64,000 nt of DNA, taken from contig CAADRB010000004.1 in NCBI GenBank assembly GCA_900708905.1, forward strand, positions 4,505,257 to 4,569,256, in the 5' to 3' direction. This document shows, one piece after another, positions 1-10,793 of this stretch. The position numbers and the translations under genes are program-made. The notes below the pieces were generated by a model. That model did no database searches. It worked only from the letters and a program-made list of their open reading frames with translations, and was not told the DNA's origin. The DNA is from Hymenolepis diminuta (Eukaryota > Platyhelminthes > Cestoda > Cyclophyllidea > Hymenolepididae). Numbering within the stretch: the first letter of the stretch is position 1; each line of letters opens with the position of its first letter.

Positions 1-1833
1 TCGAGCGTTTTTAGTCTGAATCTCACTCTCCTATGATCTGGACTATGTTGAAGAAACTGGACACTCAAATCTGTTTGAATATTAGAAAGTTTATTCGGCA
101 ATGCAGAGATTTTGTAGCATTTTTAGGCATAGAAAGCGAACCAGTCTCATATAATGAATAGATCAACCAAAGTACACATTTTTCACCAACGGGCACCGTC
201 AATCCCGTCCTTTTTGCTCAATCGGGGGTTTTCTCCACGGGAGAATAGACCTACTTATATAGGATTGGATATACGTGTCTGATCAGCCAATAATTGCCAT
301 GATGGTTTCTTCACAGGTGGTCATACATATCCAGGTGAAAGTGTGGGAACCAATAATCGATAGTCCTGTGAACGAGAAATGAAGCTTGCGATTAGACGTC
401 CTAGCATTTATCTAATATATTTGATCAATAAAAATGATCGTTTAATGTTAGTATCACAAGTCTGATTCAAATTAAAAAATCTGTAGCTTTAAATTGCTCC
501 AGTTACTAAATAGAGGGAAGGTAAAATATGAAGATGTCTTTTCGAAAAGCAAGGATATCTCTGGAGCATCACTTACAATTTGCGCCTCTTTCTTCTTAAC
601 ATTTTCAGGATACGTGAGAATAGTTTTCAAGACGATTGGGGACAATTGCACTGATTTTCACGGATGGACATTTGAATTGTGGGGTAGCACCCTAGTTACC
701 TATTTCACGATTCAGCTGTAACTTTTCTGGTGGTGGAAAAAGCCAACATCTGAAATTGCGTGTTTGAAAAATGGATGGTCGCACCACTCCCATATTCATT
801 TTAGATGAGCGTTAGCCGGTATAAGTAAATATTTAAAGCTTTGAAATCAGCGAAGACTTTTAAAAATCTCTTAATTATTTTGCTTACCCACGTGTTACAA
901 GTTAATGCCCGAAAATAAAAATAGTCTATTCCTATAAAATTTTGACAACTACAGCCTAGCCGCAAAACTTCCATGCATATTTTATTGTCAAATACGCTGT
1001 ATGGTCTACAACGAGCCCATTCAATGGTCCAACTTCCAATATCTCACTTGTGGATACACCTATCATCAATCGAGAGCTTAGTCGCTCGAGCGTTACCACC
1101 CCCCTGAAATACTGCTTACGAAGTTGTCGCCTACTCTGAGTTCCCTCAACAACTGTCTCATCCCTGTCTTGTGGTAGCCAAATCGGACAGAACACTAGTT
1201 TAGTCCTCCCGGTTTACGAATTATGCAACAGGCAGAAAAATCCATGCGGATATGACCTTCCACTTCGGATTCATCAGTCTTGAAAAAAACAAGATGGAAG
1301 CAGGGAAAACCAACACCTCCAGAAGCTAATCAGCAAACCTCTATTGTACGTACTACTTGGTATTCATACCCAAAGAGTGTTTCGATATGTTCTCCAAACT
1401 GATGAAGCGACTGGGTTCCTGTTTTACGCTGAACAGGTTGCACTTCATATTAACAAAGGACACCACCACAAATAGGATCGAGAAATAGACCACTCCCACA
1501 TAACATTCGTGTAATTCACGAATTATGCAAATTTATGCGTGGCGCAGAGCCTTAGTCACCGGATTAGAAGAAAGCCCCCGAAAAACAACCTGAGAGAGCG
1601 CGTAATACAGACTGTGCAGTATGTATATTCACAAACATATCACTAAAACATCTTGTAACAAGAGAAATAGAGATAGAGAGGAGTTAGGGACATATTTATA
1701 AGTGGGAAATAGTGAATAAAATAATGAGACAAGTTAGTTAGCGTTAATCGCAGCAACATCAGAACGCGAGTGAATGGACGGAATTTGTATGTACAGATGA
1801 GAGGAGAGGAGCACAGCATCCCTCTAGTGATTA
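1..1833. other. Non-coding region downstream of PIAS (probable 3' UTR and intergenic)
   Basis: No recognisable protein gene. Two short open frames (494-721 plus, 956-1195 minus) resemble no family I know and fit chance. Since the PIAS gene is transcribed towards position 1, the part next to 1834 is probably its 3' UTR. One minus-strand AATAAA hexamer lies at 981-986 and is a possible but unproven poly(A) signal. A purine-rich run lies near 1660-1690. Confidence 0.5.
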
Positions 1834-4800
1834 CTACTGGTGATTTGTGGACCAGCCAGAGGGGCTTGAAAAAAGACCACCGCTTTCGAGGTGCCGGGGA
1901 TCACCTTTTGGAGGAGGAGGAGGTGTTGAGTTGCTCGAGTGGGCATGAGGAGGTGAGGGAGGCAGAGTGGATCGATAGAGGTCCCCTAAGGACTGACGCA
2001 TCATGGGATGTGCAGATGTCATTTGAGCCGCAGCTACGGCCACTGCTGAGGGCCAAAAATTAAGGAATGTGGGAGAGGAAGAGGACGAACATGTTGAAGG
2101 GGCACGACTTACTCCTCCCCCTGAACCCCCACTTGGAAATAAGAAGGAAGAATGAGCTGCGGAGGAATTGTTCCCAATTGCTGTGTTATTGGAAGCAGTT
2201 AAAAGAGTGGGAGGCCCTTGTGTTCTCCACTGATGTGCATTTTGCAATGCAAGGTTTGAGTGTGCCGGATAAGGGGGTAAAAAATTGGCAAAACGGGTAT
2301 GGGAGATATTATTGTTGTTGCTGTTACCATTGTTCTGATGCGCTGCCTTTGGTGGAGGTAGTTGGGGGACAGAATTGGCCGGGAATTGATTGCATTCAGG
2401 CTGCAAAGAAAGTAGAATTAACCTTATCCAGCCCAACACAATCTTCAAAAACTACCATAGTAGGACCACTTACAAGTTTCATGTAAGCCTCGAGCATCTG
2501 AGGAGAAAAAGAGGCAGCTCCAGCCATTTTTGCCATAAGTTCCTTTGCATTGAGGTTTAGAGGCACAGGGATATTATGGTGATTGGAAGAGGAAACCATT
2601 TGGGGAATAGATAGTGACGATTTAGCGACAGTGGAGGCAGCATGACCCAAAGATTGAGGTGTTCGTGGGCTAGGAGTGTCAGAATGTGAACACGGTCTGG
2701 AGGCGGGGACAGAAGGGGCATGTGAGGACAAGAAGACTCGACGAGTATCGGGTTTCGCGTCCACTAACAGGGCAGGATTTGACATTGCTGAGGTCGATGG
2801 AACCGAGTTTGAATGCGCACATCGCATCAGGTTACTTCCAAAAGGAACTACAGAGAAGAAAAGGCTATTTTCATAAGACTATACTGGACAAATTAATGTA
2901 CATGTAACCAAAATTACTTCAGAACCTACTCTAATACCAGATCTGGAAGAGTAAATTTCACGCCTAAATTACCGCCCCAAAAATACGCACATCAAAGTAA
3001 AGTACAACCACCAAAATAAAAAACTCAACATCCTTTTCAGAGTTGAATTACAGCTTTTACTGTACAGACGTTTGGAACATACATACGAGCACATATACAG
3101 GTTTAGGGAATAAGGGACTAAAATATGGTAGGGATAAAAGTGTTTAGAGATGGAAGAAGTTTCAATTCTTGACACTCAAAATGTTCGCGTGTGAAACTCG
3201 GAAAATGCATCATCACTTCTGGTGGCCTACAATACAAAAACGCAAAATATGACTACAATACCGGATTAGAGAAAAACTAGTGGACGAGAAACCTTTCGAA
3301 AGAATAGTGAGAATAATTGCGAAGCCAATACTCGAAGGCTTACCCACTTCTAACCTTTACAAGAAAATGCAATGAATATTAAGCTAACTATTTTATGAAT
3401 CTATTTTCTACAAAAATAGTAGATGACATTCATAATTGATGTCGGGTTGCAATGTTACCCTATGACACACCACATCAAGTGAAAATTTAAAATTATACTA
3501 TCTCAACCATCTCGAAATCATTAGTTAAATTGATTTTCTTTAGAAGAAAAGCATCCATGAGCACTTCTAACATATTTTTTAAAAGTCTTATTAGTAGATA
3601 TGCAATCAGGCTTTGGCGATAACTCCAAACACTAGATGGGTCGCGAACTTGTAACCTACACAGAAACATTAATTCATACATATATCACAAAATGTCAGAA
3701 AGCACATTTCTCCAGCGGCGAACTCATGGAGACAGCTACGAAAAACCAAGCAAATAGGAGAGCGCACAGTCACCAAAAAAGATTAAGCAGAAGAGAACGG
3801 ACATGTAACAAACGAGTTGAACTAACCAGGTTGATGTTGCCTGTGTTGCTGTTGCAGGAATTGATTTGAAAGACTGTCATGTTGAGAGGGGACTGAAGGA
3901 GGAGGATGAGGCACCCGGTACATTGAAGAGGATGAGTGCTGTCGTGAAGGCGCGCTGCAACTCAACGACTGCTGGCCGACTGCTGGACGTTTGGGAGGCT
4001 GCGGACCCCCTCCATCGTCATCGTCCGAGGCCGTTAAATCTATCAACACATCAGTGCCTCCGCCGCCGCCACCACCACAGGCAGATGTGCTCTGTAGTAA
4101 TAAAAAAGAAATAGATAGAGAAATTTCCCGCGCGCAAGACCATGACACGTTGGCAATGGAATCACGTGACTTAACACGCTACTAACTTTGCACCAGCATC
4201 CATCATTTAAACGCACAGGAGGATAAGGTGATTTAGATAGTATTAAACAGTTTTCATGATATGTTAGCGATTAATCTCACTGTTATAAGTAGAATAAGGG
4301 CATAAACACTGACACTTACGGGATTATCTGTAGAGGATATCTTGGGTGCCGGCTGCCCATCGCCATTTGAAGTGGAGAGGGGTGATGAACCACGTGAATT
4401 TTCCACATTCCCATTTACACCACCGCAACTAGATGACTTCATTGTGGTCCAAGAACCATCCTCGTTAAATACAATTTCCTCCGCATTTTGTGACTTCTTC
4501 GATTCAAGTATCTCCATCAGAAGCCTGAAACAGAAAATAATATGTAGATCAAACATCAGCATGATCAATTTTTTGAGCAGTTTTGGAGCATAAAATCTAT
4601 ACAAGCCATATCGGTGTAAGAGTGAATAAATCAATCTCCGATTTAAAAATTTGACATAAAAAGATAAATATAAAAAAACAGAACATAAACTCGCAGTAAA
4701 TGTGTACATATCCACTATCATTCCTTATCAGTACATCTCCAGGTCAACAGTTAAAATTGATTTAAAGGGATGAACAGACACACATTCCAGGATTATCCTC

Positions 4801-6805
4801 TATAGCATAACCAGAGCAACTTCAGGAGCGTAACGGTGTCTGTGATTTTCAATAAAACTAACGAAGAGTGCGTATTCATAACCAGAAAAACGAGTTCGGG
4901 TTTTACCAGACAGAAAAACAATCAGCAATTTCCTAGATGCTCACCAACAATAAGATGATGAGCATCATACCCGAATTTATGCAGAAATAGCACAATCTAT
5001 TTTTTTAAAATTAGGTGCGTATGTAATACAATAAACTTACCCGTCGACAAACAATTCGTCAAAAGGAGCTAATAGGTCACACACAGGACACTTCCAGGCC
5101 GGTTTTCGCTCGTTGATTATGAAATAGGTATCGGCATCATAGCACTGAATATGCTGACACCGCTTCCCTCGAACGGGCAAATTTATACGACATTTAGAGA
5201 GAGGACACAGTAATTGGACTGGAAGAGTATTTTGAATCTGAATATCGTCATCATCTTCACCGTCGTTGAGTGGTAATCCACTCGATGCTAGTTTTGCTAT
5301 TATTTGTTTCTAAAACAAGGAAAACCCTGGTAGACTGAAAATGGCGGACGGAAGAAATGAAAATTACTTCTTTGTAACGAATACTCACTCGTACAAAATT
5401 TCCAGGACGATAACAATTCGTTTTAAGGAAATCACATAATTCTTTGGTTGAAAGCCTTTTAACAAGATATACTGCGAAAAAGTAGTAGGTGAATGAAGTG
5501 TAATCGTGAGACCATGAGAGTTTTATTAAATTAACTGCACCCGGACACATTCGTAACTGCAATAAAAGGAAATAGACACAGATAACATGTTTACACATGT
5601 TTAAAAAAGATCAAACACGTTAAAGCTTGATCTAACCTGAGGAGTAATACTAATTGGTCTGGCGTTTCGCCGACCATCCATATTTGGTCGTGAGGTGGGA
5701 AGGAAAGGCGGAAGAATTACGTTTCTTTGATTCACCTGAACCGCGAGGTGAATGGGCATATTGTCCTGAAATGGTTCCAATGTTGGCTGGGATGCTGTAA
5801 TTCGATGAAGCATTGAAGGTTCAAGCTTTCCAAACCGCACCAACGCCTGCACTCGAAATTCTCGACGATTACCCACATTATAACTTTAAGAACGAAGAAA
5901 AAACCCATTCAAAAATAAAAAAATAGGATGAATTATAGTTGCATAACAAAAACTGGAATACCTGTGGTAAGTAATAGTTTCTGATTGGTTCGCATCTAGT
6001 TTGATATCGTAAGTACGTTCGTATGGCCTTTTGCCGGTATGAAAATTGACATCGGGAGGAATGATAAGAGTGGGCGGTTGAATAACATCGAGAATTTCAT
6101 AAAAGGGAGTATCGGAGAATCTTACATCTGGGAAATAAGGGACTCGAACAACCCCCTCAGCTAATTAAATGGAACGAAAAAATTTTTGAATCAAACAGCA
6201 GACAAAAATGCGACGGTAAAGCATAATGTGCTCACGGGTCGGTAATGTTACATTTAGAGTTCCCTGACGGTTGTAAGGTCTTGAAAGATCACTGGGTTGA
6301 ATGCCCCAATTATTCAATTCAGGAGGAATGCCAGGGGGCACCATGTGTACTGCTTTGGTAGGCTGTTGAGGAGGAATTTCTCGATACTGTGGTAAACGGA
6401 GACTTTCACTACTTGGATGAGCCCTTAATACTGCCTGCGGATTACCGCCACTTACACTTGATTGAGCACTCGAGCTAACGTCTGGAATAGGCACGCCTAT
6501 ATGAGAAAAAGGAAATAAATATGAACAGAATACCTAAATATGTTTTTACCTGTATGGGTACCATAACGAGGTATCGTTGATTGCATTATTAAATCAATAT
6601 GCGATAAAAACTGTTCAGAAGGGCCGACGTCAATGTACGATTCCAGTCTAGTGACAAGATTATTCTTTAATCCTTCCGTGGGCAATTCGGCAGCATTAAG
6701 TAAGGCTTCAAGAGCTTTTCTCTTGCAAGTACGAATAAACCCCTATCAAACACACCAATAGATTTATAAAAAATAAACAACCTTTAACTTATCCCCAGAA
6801 TACAT
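1834..6805 (-). CDS. PIAS-type E3 SUMO-protein ligase (SAP, PINIT, SP-RING), 11 exons
   Basis: Nuclear E3 ligase that would promote SUMO transfer from UBC9 to chromatin and transcription targets. Exons in transcript order: 6782-6805, 6550-6742, 6236-6496, 5962-6160, 5637-5883, 5389-5556, 5041-5309, 4320-4524, 3827-4091, 2474-2847, 1834-2400. All junctions are GT-AG and stay in phase, giving 2772 nt (923 residues). The SAP motif is about residues 9-47 (LEALLNAAELPTEGLKNNL). PINIT starts near residue 160 (TPFYEILDVI) and runs to about 364 (YFFAVYLVKRL). The SP-RING spans about 395-453, with probable zinc ligands C415, H417, C438 and C441 in RCQHIQCYDA and AWKCPVCD. VLIDLT plus an acidic run (537-548) is a SUMO-interacting motif. 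The tail is rich in Ser, Pro, Asn and His. The 8-codon first exon is inferred: its ATG follows an in-frame TGA. Domain identity is near certain; the first exon and the 6236/6160 junction are the least certain points. Confidence 0.93.
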
Positions 6806-9800
6806 CCAAATGGGCGCTATGCGTCAAGCTGAATATTAAAAACAAATAACAAGAAATTAATATTTTACAGTTATTTTGATATTTTAGACCCATTTTATTG
6901 CTCATCTTAATAAATAATTAGCTTTGACAGCATATATGATATCTAAATTTAATTCAAATCTTACGATTTAGACCAATTTTTGTTGAGGTTGTCAACATGG
7001 TACAAGCAAAAATTAACTTTTTTTATTATAATCCCTAATTTATTAAATTGCAACAAAAATGCATTTGTTTTTGATGTGCCTACTAGCATAGCTATCCCCA
7101 GTCTTTCCATATTTGATATTTATTCAAAAGTAATATGCCCGAGTGATGTCAAGTTTGGTACACCTTGATTGATCAAGTCGTATAAGATAAGAATCGAATT
7201 TATTTTGAGTTAGTGCAACTTGTGGGCGTGCTTATGTTAAATTACAAATTATGTTTTATACTCAGATTACATGCTTTAAGTCTCAAAAATGGGCAGCTTT
7301 TAAAGAAAAGTAAATTGGGCCTACTTAATCCATTATATTCAAGATCATTTTTATTAATAAGATCGCATATAGTATCCCATAAGAAGTGACACAATTCACA
7401 ATTATACTTCTTGTACCATGTTTAGTGGTATTAGGAAGATAGTCATAGGTCCTCAAATCTTCCCTCAGCTACCATACAATGTTTGAATATATGGATTAAA
7501 ATACGGTAATTTAGGGTTTGTTAATTGTTTTGCAAAATATAATAACTCTTAAGCTAAGAAGTGAAAATGAGAAATATTTGCGAAATATACTCCTTTTCTA
7601 TATATTTTTCATAATTCTTCCCTAAATAAGTTCACTTTCATTTCCTTCCCATTTTGCCTGTTAACCAAATTAAGCAATGATTAAGAAATGACTAATGTGG
7701 TGTGAAAGGCGCAACCATGTGCTGAGTAAATATCCGATTTTCCATAATTACATTTACTCCGTTTATCTGAACATACTTGTCACCTCTTAAACTAAATTAC
7801 AATTTGCATTTCTTTTAAACAATCTTTTACCTTCTTTTATTATATAAATATATGTTTGTGATTGTCCGTTAATTTTCCGCTTTATAGTGCCTTAGCCCTT
7901 TTCGTGTTAGAGTAGCTCTGCGTTGGAAAAGTAGAGTAATAAATTGAGAACCATAACTCGGTATTCTATTAGATATAATCTCAAGTTATTTTCTTTTATT
8001 ACTTCCAGGAACACGGGGCATTATTTTTTGCGTACATTTAATGTTATCCTCATTGACTAATATAATAGGTCACAGGCTGTTTCTCTTAATATTCATCATT
8101 GGAACTATCATGCATTAATTTCTTTATTCATTTATGATAATCTTATCGGTAGTTATTCGGAAAGATTAGCTGAAGAATTATACACCATTTTGTGCTTCAC
8201 ATTCCAAAATTCTTTATATTTTTATTCATTTGCTGTCCTGCTATTATTGTAAAAATTAAAGTCGATGCTATGGCAAATAAGAATGAAGACTACGGTTTAA
8301 CTAGGTGATATTCATCCTGTTATTAAATAAATCATACTTCACGACAACATTTTACTTTTATTTGCCACAAAATGAATGTTTAAGGAAGATTTTATTCACT
8401 GACGGAAAAAATTACGATGAAACACTTTAATTCTAAAGCTTATTTTTAATATTCCTTGTCAAGCGATATCTGTTATGTTTTTATTCCAGACACATATTTT
8501 AATTTAAAAATTTCGATACCATACTCATTTTAATTTCATCTGCACCATATTTTTATTGTTATCAGATTGTGACGTTGAAGTCTTGCGAAAAAAACCACAA
8601 GAAACGACATAATATGTAAGGTAAATACGTTGGTACATACATGCTAACAAATCGACTCCCCTTTTACTTCCGATGTGGATCGGTCACTATACATTCCACC
8701 CACTCAAATTATTTAAATTAAGGCCTTTTTCTTCAATTAGAACCAATAACAGATAAGAATGAAATTGTTACAATATTTAAAATTTTATCGCAGAGATTTT
8801 ATTTGGATGATGAATTATAGCATTTCATAATGAACTATGCGTTTTTCAAACTGAATTAAAAACATAAATCATTTGTTTTCATAATTGTCATTTTCATACT
8901 TATTTAGATATTATTTGCAACGTATATTGGCTTGATCTTGACACTTGCATACTCTTTATTATTCGTAATAGACCATATCGTTTACTGTTGCTGCTGAACA
9001 TAACTTGCTTAATTTTTCATAGAATTTTTTAACAATTCCTGCCAATTTCAAATTTTTCATGAATCAAAAGTAAAGGACTAGCATACTGAGTTATGCTATA
9101 ATAACAATTAATATATTATTTCACTTTACTCCACATACGATTGTCTTGCATATTCACACGACACCCATTCAATTTTCATTCTGTTTAGCATTCTATCCAC
9201 AAATATAACTCAGATACAAATTATAATACTGAAAAGCGGAATTCAGAATCTAACATAATGTAGTTGTAAGATTACATTATAGATAATTATTTGATTTTTG
9301 AAGGAGAATACTCATAATATGCTCATTTCAGAGTTGTCGTCTTAGAGTCACACAATTATAAGAATTCAGATGTTTACTTTTAAGATATCAGTATCAGTAA
9401 TCTCTGATTAGTTAAAAAATTAAATATTATAGATGACAAATTATATTCTGCTCTGCCTATTTGTTTCAAAAATTAGATGAAGCATACCGACTCTTGGTAA
9501 ATTCTTAAATGAAAAGCATTGCAAATGCATCAATGTAATTAATGGTTTACCTGATTCATTTATAGGCCAAACGGTTCAAATCTCATTGCTTTACGAATGT
9601 CCACATAATCCATGGAAATTTGCAACTATAAAAGCTCCTTTGCATTTTCTCCCCTAATAAAATAGTGAATAACCTGAAATTTATGGTAATTATCACTAAT
9701 TTTGGAAGATAGTACAATATGTAGGAACAAATTGGCGGGTATGAATTAGTTCTGACTTGAAAAACCTCATAAACTACTTATTAATCATGATATTTTTAAA

Positions 9801-10247
9801 GTTGATCGAGATCAAATTTAATGCTCAGAGTAATCTCTCTAATCTTCTATTTATAGCATGTACGAATCGGTAATTGGTTCCTACTGGCATTAACAATTAC
9901 AGTAAATTCATATAATAAACTCGGTAAATCAGATGTCCTCTTGCTAAACCACGTGTGCATTATTGTGTTCGACGTGTCTAGTTAGATCGGTGTTAATGAT
10001 ATAATATTAATATGATGATTGGTTGATTATTTTCAAATTCGGTCAACTATTTCATGCAAATTGTGACCATCAATGCAAAAAATTGCTTAATTTTCTTTAG
10101 ATGGAAATTTTTACAATTAATAAAGATTCAATTAAAATTTATATAATTTTTTATTTCCGTTTTCTATTTTATTTTAGATTGTTTATATTCATACGACAAA
10201 TCGAAATCCCTATATCCATTTGTTATTGGGCTCAATTAAAATATAAG
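6806..10247. other. Intergenic region between divergent PIAS and HMGB genes
   Basis: About 3.4 kb of AT-rich sequence with no open frame that resembles a protein. It must hold the upstream regions of both flanking genes, which point away from each other. A TATATAA string occurs at 10140-10146, about 100 bp before the HMGB start. I see no repeat family or RNA gene here. Confidence 0.5.
10154..10177 (+). promoter_or_regulatory. Candidate 3' splice acceptor in HMGB leader
   Basis: A T-rich tract with few purines ends in TTTTAG at 10177, 70 nt before the HMGB start codon. It could be the acceptor of a 5' UTR intron or of a spliced leader, since flatworms trans-splice many mRNAs. The reading frame is open upstream from 10101, but those residues are Phe/Ile-rich and unlike HMGB, so I treat them as untranslated. 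Confidence 0.4.
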
Positions 10248-10793
10248 ATGGTTAAAGACAGGTCGAAGCCCAAACGCGCTCTCACTCCCTATGCTGTTTT
10301 CGTTCAGTCTATGCGTGATGAACACAAGAAGAAGAATCCCAATACCTCCGTAGATTTTGCGACCTTTTCCAAAGAATGCTCTGCAAAGTGGAAGGTAGGT
10401 GACTTATTCAAATTTAGAGCTTTTTTCCAGACTCTGTCAGCGAAAGAAAAGAAAAAGTTTGAAGATTTAGCAGCAAAAGACAAGGAGCGTTATCAGAAAG
10501 ATATGAAGAATTATAAACCTCCAGCAGGTGAGGACAAAAAGAAAAAAAAGAAGGATCCCAACGCTCCTAAGAAGCCGATGTCAGCCTTCTTCCTCTTCTG
10601 CCAAGATGAGCGAGCGAAAGTCCGTGAAGCTCATCCTGACTGGTCCGTTGGGCAGTGTGCGAAGGAGCTTGCTTCAAGATGGGAACAATGCAAAAACAAG
10701 TCCAAGTACGAGACGCAGGCCACACAAGAGAAGGCCAAGTACCAGAAGGCAATGGAGAAGTATAATGCTAAGAAGGGTGACAGCTCTGATTAG
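10248..10793 (+). CDS. HMGB-type two-box high mobility group protein
   Basis: Non-sequence-specific DNA-bending chromatin protein. Coding exons are 10248-10394 and 10431-10793. The 36-nt segment between them begins GTAGGT and ends TTTTTTCCAG, and removing it restores HMG box A (AKWK followed by TLSAKEKKKF), giving 169 residues. Box A is about residues 9-78 (start RALTPYAVFV). A lysine-rich linker, GEDKKKKKKDPNAPKKP, leads to box B at about 91-160 (MSAFFLFCQDE, then RWEQCKNKSKYE). Start: the ATG at 10248 gives the usual short basic N-terminus; an ORF open from 10101 adds 49 hydrophobic residues unlike the family. The protein ends KKGDSSD and so lacks the long acidic tail of vertebrate HMGB1. 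Because the intron is a multiple of three and has no stop, an unspliced message would encode 12 extra residues inside box A. Confidence 0.93.
   Translation: MVKDRSKPKRALTPYAVFVQSMRDEHKKKNPNTSVDFATFSKECSAKWKVGDLFKFRAFFQTLSAKEKKKFEDLAAKDKERYQKDMKNYKPPAGEDKKKKKKDPNAPKKPMSAFFLFCQDERAKVREAHPDWSVGQCAKELASRWEQCKNKSKYETQATQEKAKYQKAMEKYNAKKGDSSD
10395..10430 (+). other. 36-nt mini-intron in HMGB box A
   Basis: Starts GTAGGTGACT and ends CTTTTTTCCAG. It lies exactly where family alignment of HMG box A expects no residues. Its length is divisible by three and it has no in-frame stop, so gene finders may read through it. Introns of about this size are known in flatworms. Confidence 0.85.

Noticed and set aside
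2067..2486. Plus-strand open frame of 139 codons over the PIAS last exons
   Set aside because: The opposite strand gives the phased PIAS exons with correct splice sites; the plus frame is low-complexity shadow.
10101..10247. N-terminal extension of HMGB by 49 residues
   Set aside because: Residues are Phe/Ile-rich and unlike any HMGB N-terminus, and a splice acceptor-like site lies within the segment.
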